This document shows, in pieces, positions 53,248-62,125 of a stretch of 64,000 nucleotides of DNA (its first letter is position 1; the number at the start of each line of letters is the position of its first letter). Origin of the DNA: JBDTES01 sp039922435 (GTDB lineage Bacteria; Patescibacteriota; Saccharimonadia; Saccharimonadales; UBA4665); the NCBI GenBank assembly GCA_039922435.1, contig JBDTES010000009.1, positions 10,463-74,462 of the forward strand. Reading direction: 5' to 3'. A model generated the notes under the pieces. It did not search any database. It was not told the DNA's origin and saw nothing but the letters and a program-made list of their open reading frames with translations. A program made the translations under genes and the position numbers.

Positions 53248-54456
53248 TTACCAACTCGTGGCTAACCCGCTCAACTGGTCGACAGTCGCCGCGCTCCTAG
53301 CTAGGTCGCAAACCGCGTCCGAACCCAATGTTGGCACGCCACTGGACTCGTCGTAGCATTGAAACTTATAGTTAATGGTAATCTGAGGTCGCTCAGGTAA
53401 CTTAGCAGTTAATTCTGCCAGGCAATCGTCCTTATAAACCTGACAGGATGGGGCGATGGATTCGTACAGTTGGGCGGTTTTGCCATCATCGACTGTTAGG
53501 CTTAGATCTACTGCTAGTCCGAGAGTTGTGTCACGGCCTAAGCTCTGTTGATCAAACAAGAAATTACCCAGCGAATAGGCGATTAATCGTCCTTTGTAAT
53601 TTTCGCTATTTTGAATAACGTGCGGGTGGGCACCAATAACTACATCAGCCCCGTTATCGATCATCCGGCGATAAGCCGTTACCTTGGCCTGCTCGGCCGT
53701 CGTTCGATACTCGACACCCATGTGGGGCATGGCAATCACCGGCATCACCTTGGCATATTGCCGCATGACAGCTAACTGCGCATCGGTCGGGGTTACGTCC
53801 ACCACATACATATAACCACAAAGTGCTACCGGCAGACCAACCAGCTTGCTCGTCTTAGTAGTGTGGGCTGGCACAGTTATTACTTCGCACAAGTCGCCAA
53901 CTTGGCCCATGTCATAAGTCCCAAAATTCTGAATATGGGCCGTTTGTAGGTTAGATTGTGTCTGTTCCAACCCCCAATCGCCATCATTGTTATCGGTGTG
54001 ATTATTAGCCTGAGAGGCAGCCGTAAACCATTTAGCTAGTTCCGGTAAATATTCTGGACGACAGTTAAACTTCAGAGCACTTACTTGTAGACTATATGGC
54101 ACGTCTTTAGTCGTAATAGGACACTCAAAATTAGCAATCCAAGCATCATATTTAGCCCTATCAGCAGCCGATAAGCCGCTAGTTATATGTTGATAGCTCT
54201 GAGCGCTCCTCTGGGCTAACATTTGGATACCTCGACCCCAAAATACGTCGCCCACAAACTGAAGATTGGTCGTTATTCCCTCCGGAATCGGCTTGGGCTT
54301 CGCCGCCGAAGTAACCACTATTTCAGACTGTCGACTTTGGTAATAAGGTGACTGAACATAATAGGCGGTAGCCGTAAAAGCCAGGACAAGACCTACTCCC
54401 ACAACCCCAACTACCGTTCTCGATCGTCGTTTTGAGCCATTCAGGGCGTAATTCAT
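53248..54456 (-). CDS. CapA-like (PGA_cap) metallophosphatase-fold protein
   Basis: 402 residues. An N-terminal membrane helix (about 15-33) is followed by a CapA/PGA_cap domain with LQFVGDVFWGRG, NNHTDNNDGDWGL, PHMGVEYR, GADVVIGAHPHVIQ and YSLGNFLFDQ, the conserved metal-site motifs. A Cys-rich C-terminal part (SCQVYKDDCL, FQCYDESSG) suggests export. In Firmicutes CapA is tied to polyglutamate capsules; here no capB/capC is nearby, so the role is unknown. The start codon is leaderless type. Confidence 0.88.
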   Translation of the reverse strand: MNYALNGSKRRSRTVVGVVGVGLVLAFTATAYYVQSPYYQSRQSEIVVTSAAKPKPIPEGITTNLQFVGDVFWGRGIQMLAQRSAQSYQHITSGLSAADRAKYDAWIANFECPITTKDVPYSLQVSALKFNCRPEYLPELAKWFTAASQANNHTDNNDGDWGLEQTQSNLQTAHIQNFGTYDMGQVGDLCEVITVPAHTTKTSKLVGLPVALCGYMYVVDVTPTDAQLAVMRQYAKVMPVIAMPHMGVEYRTTAEQAKVTAYRRMIDNGADVVIGAHPHVIQNSENYKGRLIAYSLGNFLFDQQSLGRDTTLGLAVDLSLTVDDGKTAQLYESIAPSCQVYKDDCLAELTAKLPERPQITINYKFQCYDESSGVPTLGSDAVCDLARSAATVDQLSGLATSW

Positions 54457-54463
54457 TGCTCAC

Positions 54464-54469
54464 AGTATA
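54464..54469 (-). promoter_or_regulatory. capA-like gene -10 box, leaderless type
   Basis: TATACT with seven bases to the ATG at 54456, directly behind the GAPDH hairpin. Confidence 0.55.
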
Positions 54470-54473
54470 AACT

Positions 54474-54497
54474 AACGAGGGCTCATTGGCCCTCGTT
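54474..54497 (-). terminator. GAPDH terminator hairpin
   Basis: AACGAGGGC-N6-GCCCTCGTT, a perfect 9-bp stem 29 bases after the GAPDH stop. The following bases (AGTTTATAC) are only moderately T-rich and contain the next promoter. Confidence 0.6.
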
Positions 54498-54526
54498 ATA
54501 ATAAACTCGTGAACTAGAAATATATC

Positions 54527-55570
54527 CTATTCGTGCTGATGATCTTCTTTGCGATGTAACAGCTTCCCAGTATCGGCTACAACTTCAACTAAGCGGTTAG
54601 AGTAACCCCACTCGTTGTCGTACCAAGCCACGACCTTTAGCAAATTACCACCAACAACGTTAGTCAATTTAAGGTCAACTGTAGCTGAGTGGCTATTGCC
54701 AATAAAGTCACTACTGACTAATTCCTCTTCTGTAACAGCTAAGATTCCTTGATAAAACGGCTCAGCCGCCGCTTTTTTAAAGACTTCATTAACTTCGTCG
54801 ATACTAACGCTACGCTTCAGTAAGACTGCAAAGTCAGCCAAACTAACAACTGGCGTTGGCACCCGAACGCTCAGCCCACCAAACTTGTTTTCAAGAGCTG
54901 GCAAGGCCTTAGCAGCAGCCACAGATGCACCGGTAGTGGTTGGTACAATGTTCTCGGCAGCGTTACGTGATTCACGCAAATCCTTTTTAGGAGCATCTTG
55001 CAGCGCCTGAGAAGCTGTATAACTGTGAATCGTTGTCATCAGAGCCTTCTCAATCCCGAAATTACTCTCTAGAACGGCCATAACTGGTGTAATACAGTTA
55101 GTTGTACAGCTAGCGTTACTAACCACGTCAGACGAATTCTCAAGCTGACTATCGTTAACTCCAAGCACAATCGTATCGGCATCGGCAGCATGGTCACCCT
55201 TGGCTGGAGCACTAATTACGACTCGTTTAGCGCCGGCATCAATGTGCGCCTTAGCCATCTCTGGTTTAACGAAAAAGCCAGTCGATTCGATAACAACATC
55301 GATATTCATATCCTTCCATGGTAGTTGGGCTGGATCTTTTTGAGCTAAAACTTTGATATGTCGGCCATCTACAATAACATCAGTATCGTCATAGCTGACT
55401 TCTTTATCATAAGTTCCGTAGTTACTGTCGTGCTTCAACAGATAAGCCAGAGTCTTGGTGTCGGTTAAATCGTTAATAGCGACAACTTCACAGTCATCAC
55501 GTGCGAACGCGATTTTGAAGGCATTACGCCCGATTCGGCCAAAGCCGTTAATTGCCACTCGTGTTTTCAT
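54527..55570 (-). CDS. gap: Glyceraldehyde-3-phosphate dehydrogenase
   Basis: Glycolytic oxidation of glyceraldehyde 3-phosphate. The 347 residues have the NAD motif INGFGRIGRNAFK, catalytic SNASCTTNCITPV, and the C-terminal NEWGYSNRLVEVV signature. The length is usual. AAGGA lies six bases before the ATG. It is followed by a strong hairpin and appears to be a single-gene transcript. Confidence 0.98.
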   Translation of the reverse strand: MKTRVAINGFGRIGRNAFKIAFARDDCEVVAINDLTDTKTLAYLLKHDSNYGTYDKEVSYDDTDVIVDGRHIKVLAQKDPAQLPWKDMNIDVVIESTGFFVKPEMAKAHIDAGAKRVVISAPAKGDHAADADTIVLGVNDSQLENSSDVVSNASCTTNCITPVMAVLESNFGIEKALMTTIHSYTASQALQDAPKKDLRESRNAAENIVPTTTGASVAAAKALPALENKFGGLSVRVPTPVVSLADFAVLLKRSVSIDEVNEVFKKAAAEPFYQGILAVTEEELVSSDFIGNSHSATVDLKLTNVVGGNLLKVVAWYDNEWGYSNRLVEVVADTGKLLHRKEDHQHE

Positions 55571-55666
55571 CTATAATCCTTGTCTAGTTTTATTATGCTT
55601 ACGCTATACATTGTAGACCAGAAGATAGCTAGGCGTAAAGCCCACACTAGTAGAAATATAGAATAT

Positions 55667-56095
55667 TTAAATATCCTCGGTTAGACCATGTTCGTGGGCA
55701 TACCTTAACCCGACACTATAGAATGGGTGCGGAAAGTCACGCAGCGCAGTATCTATATCGGCCCACTTAAACTCATCGTGTTCAAAACTGAGGTGGACTA
55801 GCTGGCCTTCCGGTAGACTCCCGATATACAACAGTCGAGTAACACCTTGATTAGTCGGTTTCCAGAAATTACTAGCTGCATAAATCAAACGAACCTTCGA
55901 CTTAATTAGCCTTAGCCCAGCCTCTTCTCTAATTTCTCGTAGTACGCCGTGAAGTACATCTTCGCCAACCTCAACGCCGCCACCCGGAAAGTCCCACCGC
56001 CCAGGACGACGCTTATCTTTCAAGCTGCGTTTAAGCAGCAACACTTCGCCATCTTTATTAAAAATTACAGCTTTAGCCACTACTTTACTTTTCAT
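55667..56095 (-). CDS. NUDIX hydrolase
   Basis: 142 residues with the Nudix box GGGVEVGEDVLHGVLREI then REEAGL. The N-terminus (VVAKAVIFNKDGEVLLLKRS) is of the MutT/house-cleaning type. Substrate unknown. GGGAG stands before the ATG, 49 bases after the pyrophosphatase gene. Confidence 0.88.
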   Translation of the reverse strand: MKSKVVAKAVIFNKDGEVLLLKRSLKDKRRPGRWDFPGGGVEVGEDVLHGVLREIREEAGLRLIKSKVRLIYAASNFWKPTNQGVTRLLYIGSLPEGQLVHLSFEHDEFKWADIDTALRDFPHPFYSVGLRYAHEHGLTEDI

Positions 56096-56144
56096 TGTCT
56101 AGCTCCCAAGATCCGTAATCCTCAACATATCTATAATAGTCGAG

Positions 56145-56675
56145 TTATTTATTGTTCCAGCGGTCAATTGATTCTTTAATCACCTTTTTGGCGTCTTCGA
56201 TACCGCCCCAGCCTAGAACTTTGGTTGCCCCAGGCTTCTTGAGGTCTTTATAGTGTGCAAAGTGCTCTTCGATTTTTTGCTTCCAGCGCCCGCCTAAGTC
56301 ATCTAATGAGTTGATACTATCACCGGTGTCACGATCGTCAGCTGGCACACAAACAATCTTGTAATCCATGTCGCCGTCGTCTTCGAAGTTAAAGATACCA
56401 ATAACTTTTGCACTCAGATATGATCCGGTCGGAATAGACTGTCCGCAGTAAACCAGTACATCTAACTCATCACCATCCTCATCGATGGTCTGAGGTATAA
56501 AACCATAATTTACCGGCTTAGGGTAAATACTCGGTTCAACTCGGTCGAGCACAAAGCAGGCTCGTTCACGGTCCCACTCCATCTTGAGTGTCGAACCCAT
56601 CGGAATATCAATCACCGCGTTCACTAATCCATTTTGCCAATCACCAGGTGCCAAGACTTTATTAAAATCAGCCAT
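56145..56675 (-). CDS. ppa: Inorganic pyrophosphatase
   Basis: Family I soluble pyrophosphatase, 176 residues. VVEPSIYPKPVNYGFIPQT-like segment, DGDELDVLVYCGQSIPTGS with the metal-binding acids, and a C-terminal WKQKIEEHFAHYKDLKKPG are all present. AGGAG lies five bases before the ATG. Confidence 0.96.
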   Translation of the reverse strand: MADFNKVLAPGDWQNGLVNAVIDIPMGSTLKMEWDRERACFVLDRVEPSIYPKPVNYGFIPQTIDEDGDELDVLVYCGQSIPTGSYLSAKVIGIFNFEDDGDMDYKIVCVPADDRDTGDSINSLDDLGGRWKQKIEEHFAHYKDLKKPGATKVLGWGGIEDAKKVIKESIDRWNNK

Positions 56676-56721
56676 ATATACTCCTAACTTTCTTTACTAA
56701 TATTGTACACTAATTAAAGTA

Positions 56722-57387
56722 ATGATTATTATAGGTCACCGCGGCGCCAAGGGCTTAGCTCCCGAAAACACATTAGACGCAATTAAACATGCTCTAAAGC
56801 ACCACGTCGACGAGGTTGAGTTTGATGTTCGTGTAACCAAAAATGGTATTCCAGTTTTGAGCCACGACAGCACTCTACGAATCGGTGACCAGACTCGAGT
56901 TATTGCCGAGCATAGTCTCGACGAACTGCGCCACTTTAAACCAAATATAGCTATCTTAGCCGAGGCCTTAGAGCTCGTCGGAAATCAGGCCCGGCTACAT
57001 ATTGAGATTAAGCCAGGTGAGCCCATCAAACCAATAGTAAGCGTGCTTCTGGCCTGTTTTAGTAAAAATCAGCTCAAGCCAGCCGACATACTCCTAGCCT
57101 CCAAAGATCAAAAGCTATTGCTGTCGATTCACCAGCTAATCCCAGAGGCCGAAACGGTCGTAATTGAAAGCTGGTCGGGAATCCGAGCTGGCTACCGCGC
57201 TCGGCAGCTCGGAACTCGTCGTATTAGCATGAACCAGAAATGGTTGTGGGTGGGTTTCTTAATGTCAATCAAGCGAGCCGGCTGGCATCTAACACCTTAC
57301 ACTATAAACAACCCAGCTAAAGCTCGTCGCTGGCAAAAATATATCTACGGCGTGATTACTGATTACCCAGACCGGTTTTCTAAATAA
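56722..57387 (+). CDS. Glycerophosphodiester phosphodiesterase family protein
   Basis: 221 residues. IIGHRGAKGLAPENTLDAI, VDEVEFDVRVTKNGIPVLSHD, LHIEIKPGEP and the final WQKYIYGVITDYPDRF are the GDPD signatures, with metal-binding Glu/Asp/His. It is shorter than GlpQ and has no signal, so it is probably cytoplasmic. It may degrade phospholipid head-group esters. The gene is divergent from ppa, with the -10 box close to the ATG. Confidence 0.9.
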   Translation: MIIIGHRGAKGLAPENTLDAIKHALKHHVDEVEFDVRVTKNGIPVLSHDSTLRIGDQTRVIAEHSLDELRHFKPNIAILAEALELVGNQARLHIEIKPGEPIKPIVSVLLACFSKNQLKPADILLASKDQKLLLSIHQLIPEAETVVIESWSGIRAGYRARQLGTRRISMNQKWLWVGFLMSIKRAGWHLTPYTINNPAKARRWQKYIYGVITDYPDRFSK

Positions 57388-57419
57388 TATCCGAATATCT
57401 CCAGCAGAGTTTCTCGGGG

Positions 57420-57428
57420 TGATAAACT
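57420..57428 (+). promoter_or_regulatory. Extended -10 box, leaderless type
   Basis: TGA-TAAACT, seven bases before the ATG at 57436. Confidence 0.5.
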
Positions 57429-57435
57429 TAGAAGT

Positions 57436-58098
57436 ATGAAGATAAGTTTTGTCCGCCGCGAAAAGCTGGCGCCTGGTATCTGGCAATATTGGTACAAGCC
57501 AGAACGGCCAGTTGACTTTGTACCGGGTCAATACGCCGATTTTCACATCCTAACTCCGCTAAGTGACCCCCGTGGTCAATCTCGGACATTTACGCTGACG
57601 TCTCAGCCACGAGAATCTACCGTAAGTTTCGTCGTTAAATTGGCTAAGCCTTTGAGCCTTTATAAAGCGACTCTTCAAACACTAAAGGTCGGTGACAAAA
57701 TGCGTCTAGATGAGGCTATGGGTGATTTGGTGTTACCGAAAGCCACCAATATGCCGCTAGTCTTCGCGGCCGGCGGTATCGGTATAGCGTCATATATCAG
57801 CTCGGCCAACTATTTAAAATCCAATCCAGAACAACGCCCAATTAAACTTTTTTATTGTTTAAGGAACTCTGATGAGCAAATATTTCACGACTGTTTCACA
57901 TTATTTCACACCTCTGTTATTATTGCCCCTAACAGATTGACTGTGAAACAACTTCTGGCCGATCAAACCGACCAAACTCTATATTATTTATCGGGCAGCC
58001 AGAAGTTTGTCGAAGGCCTACAGACCGGGCTAGAAGCTAGCAGTATCCCCCGCGAGCGAATCGTCTTCGACTACTACGACGGCTACGCCGACCTCTAA
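57436..58098 (+). CDS. FAD/NAD(P)-binding oxidoreductase of the ferredoxin reductase family
   Basis: 220 residues. The flavin domain has FVPGQYADFHI and GQSRTFTLTS (RxFT/S flavin motif), and the NAD(P) domain has PLVFAAGGIGIASYISS. No iron-sulfur domain is attached. Such stand-alone reductases pass electrons from NAD(P)H; the partner is not visible in the window. The N-terminus, a leaderless type start, looks complete. Confidence 0.85.
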   Translation: MKISFVRREKLAPGIWQYWYKPERPVDFVPGQYADFHILTPLSDPRGQSRTFTLTSQPRESTVSFVVKLAKPLSLYKATLQTLKVGDKMRLDEAMGDLVLPKATNMPLVFAAGGIGIASYISSANYLKSNPEQRPIKLFYCLRNSDEQIFHDCFTLFHTSVIIAPNRLTVKQLLADQTDQTLYYLSGSQKFVEGLQTGLEASSIPRERIVFDYYDGYADL

Positions 58099-58134
58099 TC
58101 GGTCATCATCTGAGGCCTAGACACTTTACCCAAG

Positions 58135-59175
58135 CTAGTATCTAAAATACAACTTTTGCTTGGCTGTATCTATCCTAGCCTTATTTCCACTCGGTACAAT
58201 CAATTGCGGGTTGGTGTGTCCGAAATCTAGGTTCTGAATAATTGGTATAGTCTTATTATAGTGCCGAACAGTATTTACAATAGTTCCGCGTTGAATCCGC
58301 TTATATTCAGCCTTTTTCTTGGCCGAAAGAGGTTTATCAAACTCCCAAGCTTTGGGCCTCCCAACTAAAACTGCCTGAAACTTGTCTAGCCAACCACGCT
58401 CACCAAAACCAATCAGCAAGTACTCAACTACCCATGGGTCGGGCATATCCTCGGACGATTCTAGGAATAATACTGTCTCATCTAGGTCACTGTCAGACGG
58501 CAAGAATATGCCGGCAGCAGTCTGAGCGATAAATGAATCAATGCAGCCACCCCATAGAATTCCCTCAGCGTTACGTTCTCCGTCCCAAAATAGACCATCA
58601 TTCGGCTCAAATTGCCGGGTCTTAGTTAGATTATCTTTATCTTCCCAACTGAGTCCAATGTCGTTATAAGTTTCTGATACCTCAACTTCAAACTCACCGC
58701 TTTCAAATAAAGCATGATTTAATGAACTAATTGTCATATCAATCATTTTGGTCTCCAAGGCAAACTGATTCATAATGGCACCACCATAGTACGATGGGAT
58801 ACCTAGATTCCATAAATAATTGTGCAAGTGAGTGTTATCGCTAAAGCCAAAAAATGGTTTAGTGTTTTTTGTCAGAACATCTGGGTCTAAGTACTTTAAG
58901 AGTTGGATCTGATCTTCACCACCGATAGACGTAAAAACGGCCTTGTTGGCTGGGTCACTAAAAGCCGCCATAATATCTTTAGCTCGAGCCTCAAGCGGTG
59001 CATTCATCTGGCGAGTTGTCGGATATTCGACTGGGTTCAGCTTAAAAATAGTACGCATCCTGTTTAATCCCAAGTTCTGGACCCACGGAAACAAGCCCGG
59101 TAAGCCGGCTGATGGAGAAATAACTGCCACTTGGTCACCAGGAGTAAGTTTTGGTAGTTTCACAAACTGCTTCAT
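58135..59175 (-). CDS. LD-carboxypeptidase / MccF-like serine peptidase (S66)
   Basis: 346 residues from ATG 59175. This start is chosen because TATACT is six bases upstream; a longer frame from 59202 would overlap the promoter. S66 signatures: GDQVAVISPSAG at the start, FFGFSDNTHLHNYLW (nucleophile Ser), ILWGGCIDSF, VLFLESSEDMPDP (Glu), and DFGHTNPQLIVPSG (His). The family trims peptidoglycan tetrapeptides or inactivates microcin C-like compounds. The two activities cannot be separated here. Confidence 0.92.
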   Translation of the reverse strand: MKQFVKLPKLTPGDQVAVISPSAGLPGLFPWVQNLGLNRMRTIFKLNPVEYPTTRQMNAPLEARAKDIMAAFSDPANKAVFTSIGGEDQIQLLKYLDPDVLTKNTKPFFGFSDNTHLHNYLWNLGIPSYYGGAIMNQFALETKMIDMTISSLNHALFESGEFEVEVSETYNDIGLSWEDKDNLTKTRQFEPNDGLFWDGERNAEGILWGGCIDSFIAQTAAGIFLPSDSDLDETVLFLESSEDMPDPWVVEYLLIGFGERGWLDKFQAVLVGRPKAWEFDKPLSAKKKAEYKRIQRGTIVNTVRHYNKTIPIIQNLDFGHTNPQLIVPSGNKARIDTAKQKLYFRY

Positions 59176-59181
59176 GGGATA

Positions 59182-59187
59182 AGTATA
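59182..59187 (-). promoter_or_regulatory. -10 box of the S66 peptidase gene, leaderless type
   Basis: TATACT with six bases to the ATG at 59175. Confidence 0.6.
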
Positions 59188-59205
59188 GCAAAGTCTAATC
59201 AATCA

Positions 59206-60156
59206 CTATTCAGAGCGGGTGTGGCCTTCGAGGTATTCACGGATTTTTAGGGCGGCTGTGGCGCCTTCGCCGACGGCTGAAGCTATTTGCATGGTAGCAC
59301 CGCTATGGACGTCACCAGCCACAAATACACCAGGCATCTTGGTCTGCAGATCCCCGTCCGACACAATCAAATGTCTGTGATCGAGTTCGATATTACTGCC
59401 TTCTAGGAATTCCACATTGGGCTTTAGCCCAACAAACACAAATACGCCGTCGGTCGGGAAATCAACCTTTTCACCGGCTTGATTACCAATTACTTTTACA
59501 ACTTTACCGTTTTCGCCAACAATCTCATCGACCGACGTATTCAAATGAACCGTAATCTTACCGCTATCGATAAACTTCTGCAGATCTCTCTGTAATATCT
59601 CACTAGCTTTGATGGTTGAACGTACCAGCATGTCGATATGACTAGCATAACGGGTTAGGAAAATTGTTTCTTGAACAGCTGAGTTGCCACCACCAATCAC
59701 AACTAACTTCTTATCACGGTAAAAAGCACCATCACAGGTTGCGCAGTAGTGAACTCCATGGGCGTAATATTCAGCCTCACCTGGCGCACCAGTCTTTTTA
59801 TAATCACTACCCATCGCCAGCAACACTACCTTGGCCCGCATATCACCACTGGTCGTCTCTAGTCGCTTAAACTCACCCTCGTCGTGAATCTTCGTAACCT
59901 CGCCTAATTCAATCTCGGCGCCAAATCGTTCAGCTTGCTTCTGCAAAGCCGTACCAAGCTCTAGACCAGCGATGCCTTCGGGAAAACCAGGGTAATTATC
60001 AACCCAATCGGTCACTGAGGCTAGTCCCCCCGGCACGCCCCGATCAAATAAGAGTGTATCAATATCTTCGCGGGTCGTATAAATTGCCGCACTAAGGGCC
60101 GCTGGACCGGCTCCGACAATAATTACATCGTGGGTTGGGATTTCTGAATCACTCAT
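59206..60156 (-). CDS. trxB: Thioredoxin reductase
   Basis: 316 residues from ATG 60156, five bases after GGAGAC-type ribosome binding site; an earlier in-frame start lacks one. FAD motif VIIVGAGPAALSAAIY, active-site disulfide HYCATCDGAFYRDK, NAD(P) motif VVIGGGNSAVQE, and GVFVAGDVHSG. Complete TrxB. The substrate is likely the glutaredoxin/NrdH-like protein just upstream. Confidence 0.97.
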   Translation of the reverse strand: MSDSEIPTHDVIIVGAGPAALSAAIYTTREDIDTLLFDRGVPGGLASVTDWVDNYPGFPEGIAGLELGTALQKQAERFGAEIELGEVTKIHDEGEFKRLETTSGDMRAKVVLLAMGSDYKKTGAPGEAEYYAHGVHYCATCDGAFYRDKKLVVIGGGNSAVQETIFLTRYASHIDMLVRSTIKASEILQRDLQKFIDSGKITVHLNTSVDEIVGENGKVVKVIGNQAGEKVDFPTDGVFVFVGLKPNVEFLEGSNIELDHRHLIVSDGDLQTKMPGVFVAGDVHSGATMQIASAVGEGATAALKIREYLEGHTRSE

Positions 60157-60273
60157 TACTTGTCTCCATTCTATCAAACTTTATTGGCAATAATTCTATC
60201 TAATCAAAACACTGAGTATCACTTCTAGCCCCCAAAGTCGTCGAGACAGAAGTAGTAGTATCTATTAAATAAC

Positions 60274-60522
60274 CTAAGCTATAGCTGGGGCGAGTTTAGC
60301 TAAGTTGAAGCCAACCACAACCTGCCGAGAATCATCGTCTTTTGTGATAACCGTTACTGGCACAGTCAGTGCCCCAGACAAGGCCAGAGCTTCGGCCTGC
60401 CGCTCGGGATAGTCGTCTAAATTCACGATGTCATATTTATGGTTCTTAGCATCTAAATACCTTTCGACCATAGCGCAGTAGGCGCAAGTGTTAGTCGTAA
60501 ATATAGTGATGTTTTTAACCAT
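60274..60522 (-). CDS. Glutaredoxin/NrdH-like redoxin
   Basis: 82 residues with a thioredoxin fold: ITIFTTNTCAYCAMVERYL (CxxC), SGALTVPVTVI (cis-Pro) and VVVGFNLAKL. The CAYC site and proximity to trxB resemble NrdH-redoxins, which are reduced by thioredoxin reductase, not by glutathione. AAAGGGG stands before the ATG. Confidence 0.9.
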   Translation of the reverse strand: MVKNITIFTTNTCAYCAMVERYLDAKNHKYDIVNLDDYPERQAEALALSGALTVPVTVITKDDDSRQVVVGFNLAKLAPAIA

Positions 60523-60620
60523 AATCTAGTTCCCCTTTATATGTATTTTATATATCTGATTATAGTATATATAGTGCTTATGTTTCTTTCAAGACGCTAT
60601 ATGTTGTGTTTTTTGCCAAT

Positions 60621-61001
60621 TTAGCCGTCAATGGCTAAAAGTTCAATATCAAACACTAGTGGAGCATCTGGTGGTATGCCGGAGCCGTAAGGTGGGCGGC
60701 TGCCATAGGCCTTGGCGGCCGGAATAATCAAGCGACGCTTGCCGCCAATCCTCATACCAGGCACGCCTTCTGTCCAGCCAGCAATCACCCCACTTAGCGG
60801 AAAACTAATGCCATCTTTACCGAAATCGTGAGAACTCTGAAATATCACGCCACTAGCTGATAGTGCGCCGGTATAGTGAGCCGTGATTGTGGCACCCTGT
60901 GGAACTGTATCACCTGACCCTACAACAATATCAATCGTCTGGAGCTCAGCCACATCGCCCGTTGGTGTAAAATCATCCAATAATGTACCTTGCAATCTCA
61001 T
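60621..61001 (-). CDS. FKBP-type peptidyl-prolyl isomerase, soluble
   Basis: 126 residues, one FKBP domain without signal: ITAHYTGALSASGVIFQSSHDFGKD, FPLSGVIAGWTEGVPGMRIGGKRRLIIPAAKAYG, VFDIELLAIDG. It follows the membrane FKBP gene by eight bases. The first 30 residues resemble a truncated copy of its neighbour's linker. Confidence 0.92.
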   Translation of the reverse strand: MRLQGTLLDDFTPTGDVAELQTIDIVVGSGDTVPQGATITAHYTGALSASGVIFQSSHDFGKDGISFPLSGVIAGWTEGVPGMRIGGKRRLIIPAAKAYGSRPPYGSGIPPDAPLVFDIELLAIDG

Positions 61002-61009
61002 ATCTATAC

Positions 61010-61549
61010 CTACTTCCCAATACTAATTAGCGTTACATCAAAAACTAGGTCAGCGTTTGGTGGAATCTCACCTTTACCGGCCGCCCCATAGGCTAGAGCC
61101 GACGGAATCATAATCTGACGCGAGCCACCAACTTTCATACCCGGAATACCCTCAGACCAGCCCTTAATTACACTACTAAGCGGAAAAGTATCGGTCTTAG
61201 TACTGTCTAGTGATGATTCGAAGATCTTTCCTGTACTAGCAATAGCTCCAGTATAAATCACCGTCACAGTGTCGCTAGGTTTGACGACTTGTCCGGTACC
61301 AACCTGGGTGTCGATGGTTTTGAGCTTCGGGATACTGCTGACCGGTGTAAAGCCTTTTAGCTCAGTCCCAGCCAACTTTGGAGTATCGGTTTTGGTTGGG
61401 TCTGGTGTTTGACTGGCAGCCGGCGTTGCTGGTGTCGTGCTAGGACTCTCAACGTTCTGAAAAATCACCGCCGCCGTCAAGGCGACAGCGCTAACTAGGA
61501 ACAGGACGGCGCCAAAGCCTGCAAATATTCGATCACGTTTAAGCGACAT
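61010..61549 (-). CDS. FKBP-type peptidyl-prolyl isomerase, membrane-anchored
   Basis: 179 residues. A membrane helix (about 10-32) and a Thr/Pro/Ala-rich linker precede an FKBP domain (VTVIYTGAIASTGKIFESS, VIKGWSEGIPGMKVGGSRQIMIPSALAYG). It probably acts on exported proteins outside the membrane, while the downstream copy stays inside. GAGAGGG is a good ribosome binding site. Confidence 0.93.
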   Translation of the reverse strand: MSLKRDRIFAGFGAVLFLVSAVALTAAVIFQNVESPSTTPATPAASQTPDPTKTDTPKLAGTELKGFTPVSSIPKLKTIDTQVGTGQVVKPSDTVTVIYTGAIASTGKIFESSLDSTKTDTFPLSSVIKGWSEGIPGMKVGGSRQIMIPSALAYGAAGKGEIPPNADLVFDVTLISIGK

Positions 61550-61627
61550 TTAATTACCCTCTCTCACTTTTATACTTCATACATCATGCCATACATGGCA
61601 GTCCCGAGGCAAGAACAAAGGCAGTAT

Positions 61628-62113
61628 TTATGATTCAGTTGTTGCCGGCTCGATCGGTACAGCCTCTTTCCAGTCCAAAACCACCGGGCTGTTCGGCCAG
61701 CCGTGGCTAATACCGTTTAGCAGTGCCTGCCTAAGAGACTCCGACAAAAACTCGACTCTTTTAAGATCAGCCAGAGGTAGCCAGCGAGGCAAATACATAT
61801 TCTGCCCAAGCTCGTTTATCTTGGCCTCATCACTATCGGGCCGCATAACTGGCTCACCGCCCTGATACTCACACAGAAAGATGTATTGACGGCCGAAAGG
61901 ATCACCGGCATCCTCGGTAAAGATGTGACGGATCTGCCCGACCGATAGGCCAGATTCTTCATGCAGCTCACGACGCAGCGCTGTTTCGGCATCCTCGCCA
62001 ATGTTTATACCACCACCAATTAACGTAAAATATCGGTGTCCAAATTTGTTACGCTCCATGACTAGCAACTGATTGTCTTTGATAATAATTGCTCGAACCG
62101 CCTGATGTGCCAT
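61628..62113 (-). CDS. NUDIX hydrolase
   Basis: 161 residues. Nudix box GGGINIGEDAETALRREL then HEESGL, preceded by AVRAIIIKDNQLLVMERN. Specificity is open. TATAAT is six bases before the ATG, with GAGGAGG further upstream, so both leaderless and ribosome-binding-site starts are conceivable. Confidence 0.88.
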   Translation of the reverse strand: MAHQAVRAIIIKDNQLLVMERNKFGHRYFTLIGGGINIGEDAETALRRELHEESGLSVGQIRHIFTEDAGDPFGRQYIFLCEYQGGEPVMRPDSDEAKINELGQNMYLPRWLPLADLKRVEFLSESLRQALLNGISHGWPNSPVVLDWKEAVPIEPATTES

Positions 62114-62119
62114 AAATCT

Positions 62120-62125
62120 ATTATA
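62120..62125 (-). promoter_or_regulatory. -10 box of the NUDIX gene
   Basis: TATAAT with six bases to the ATG at 62113; it overlaps the stop of the ABC transporter gene. Confidence 0.5.
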
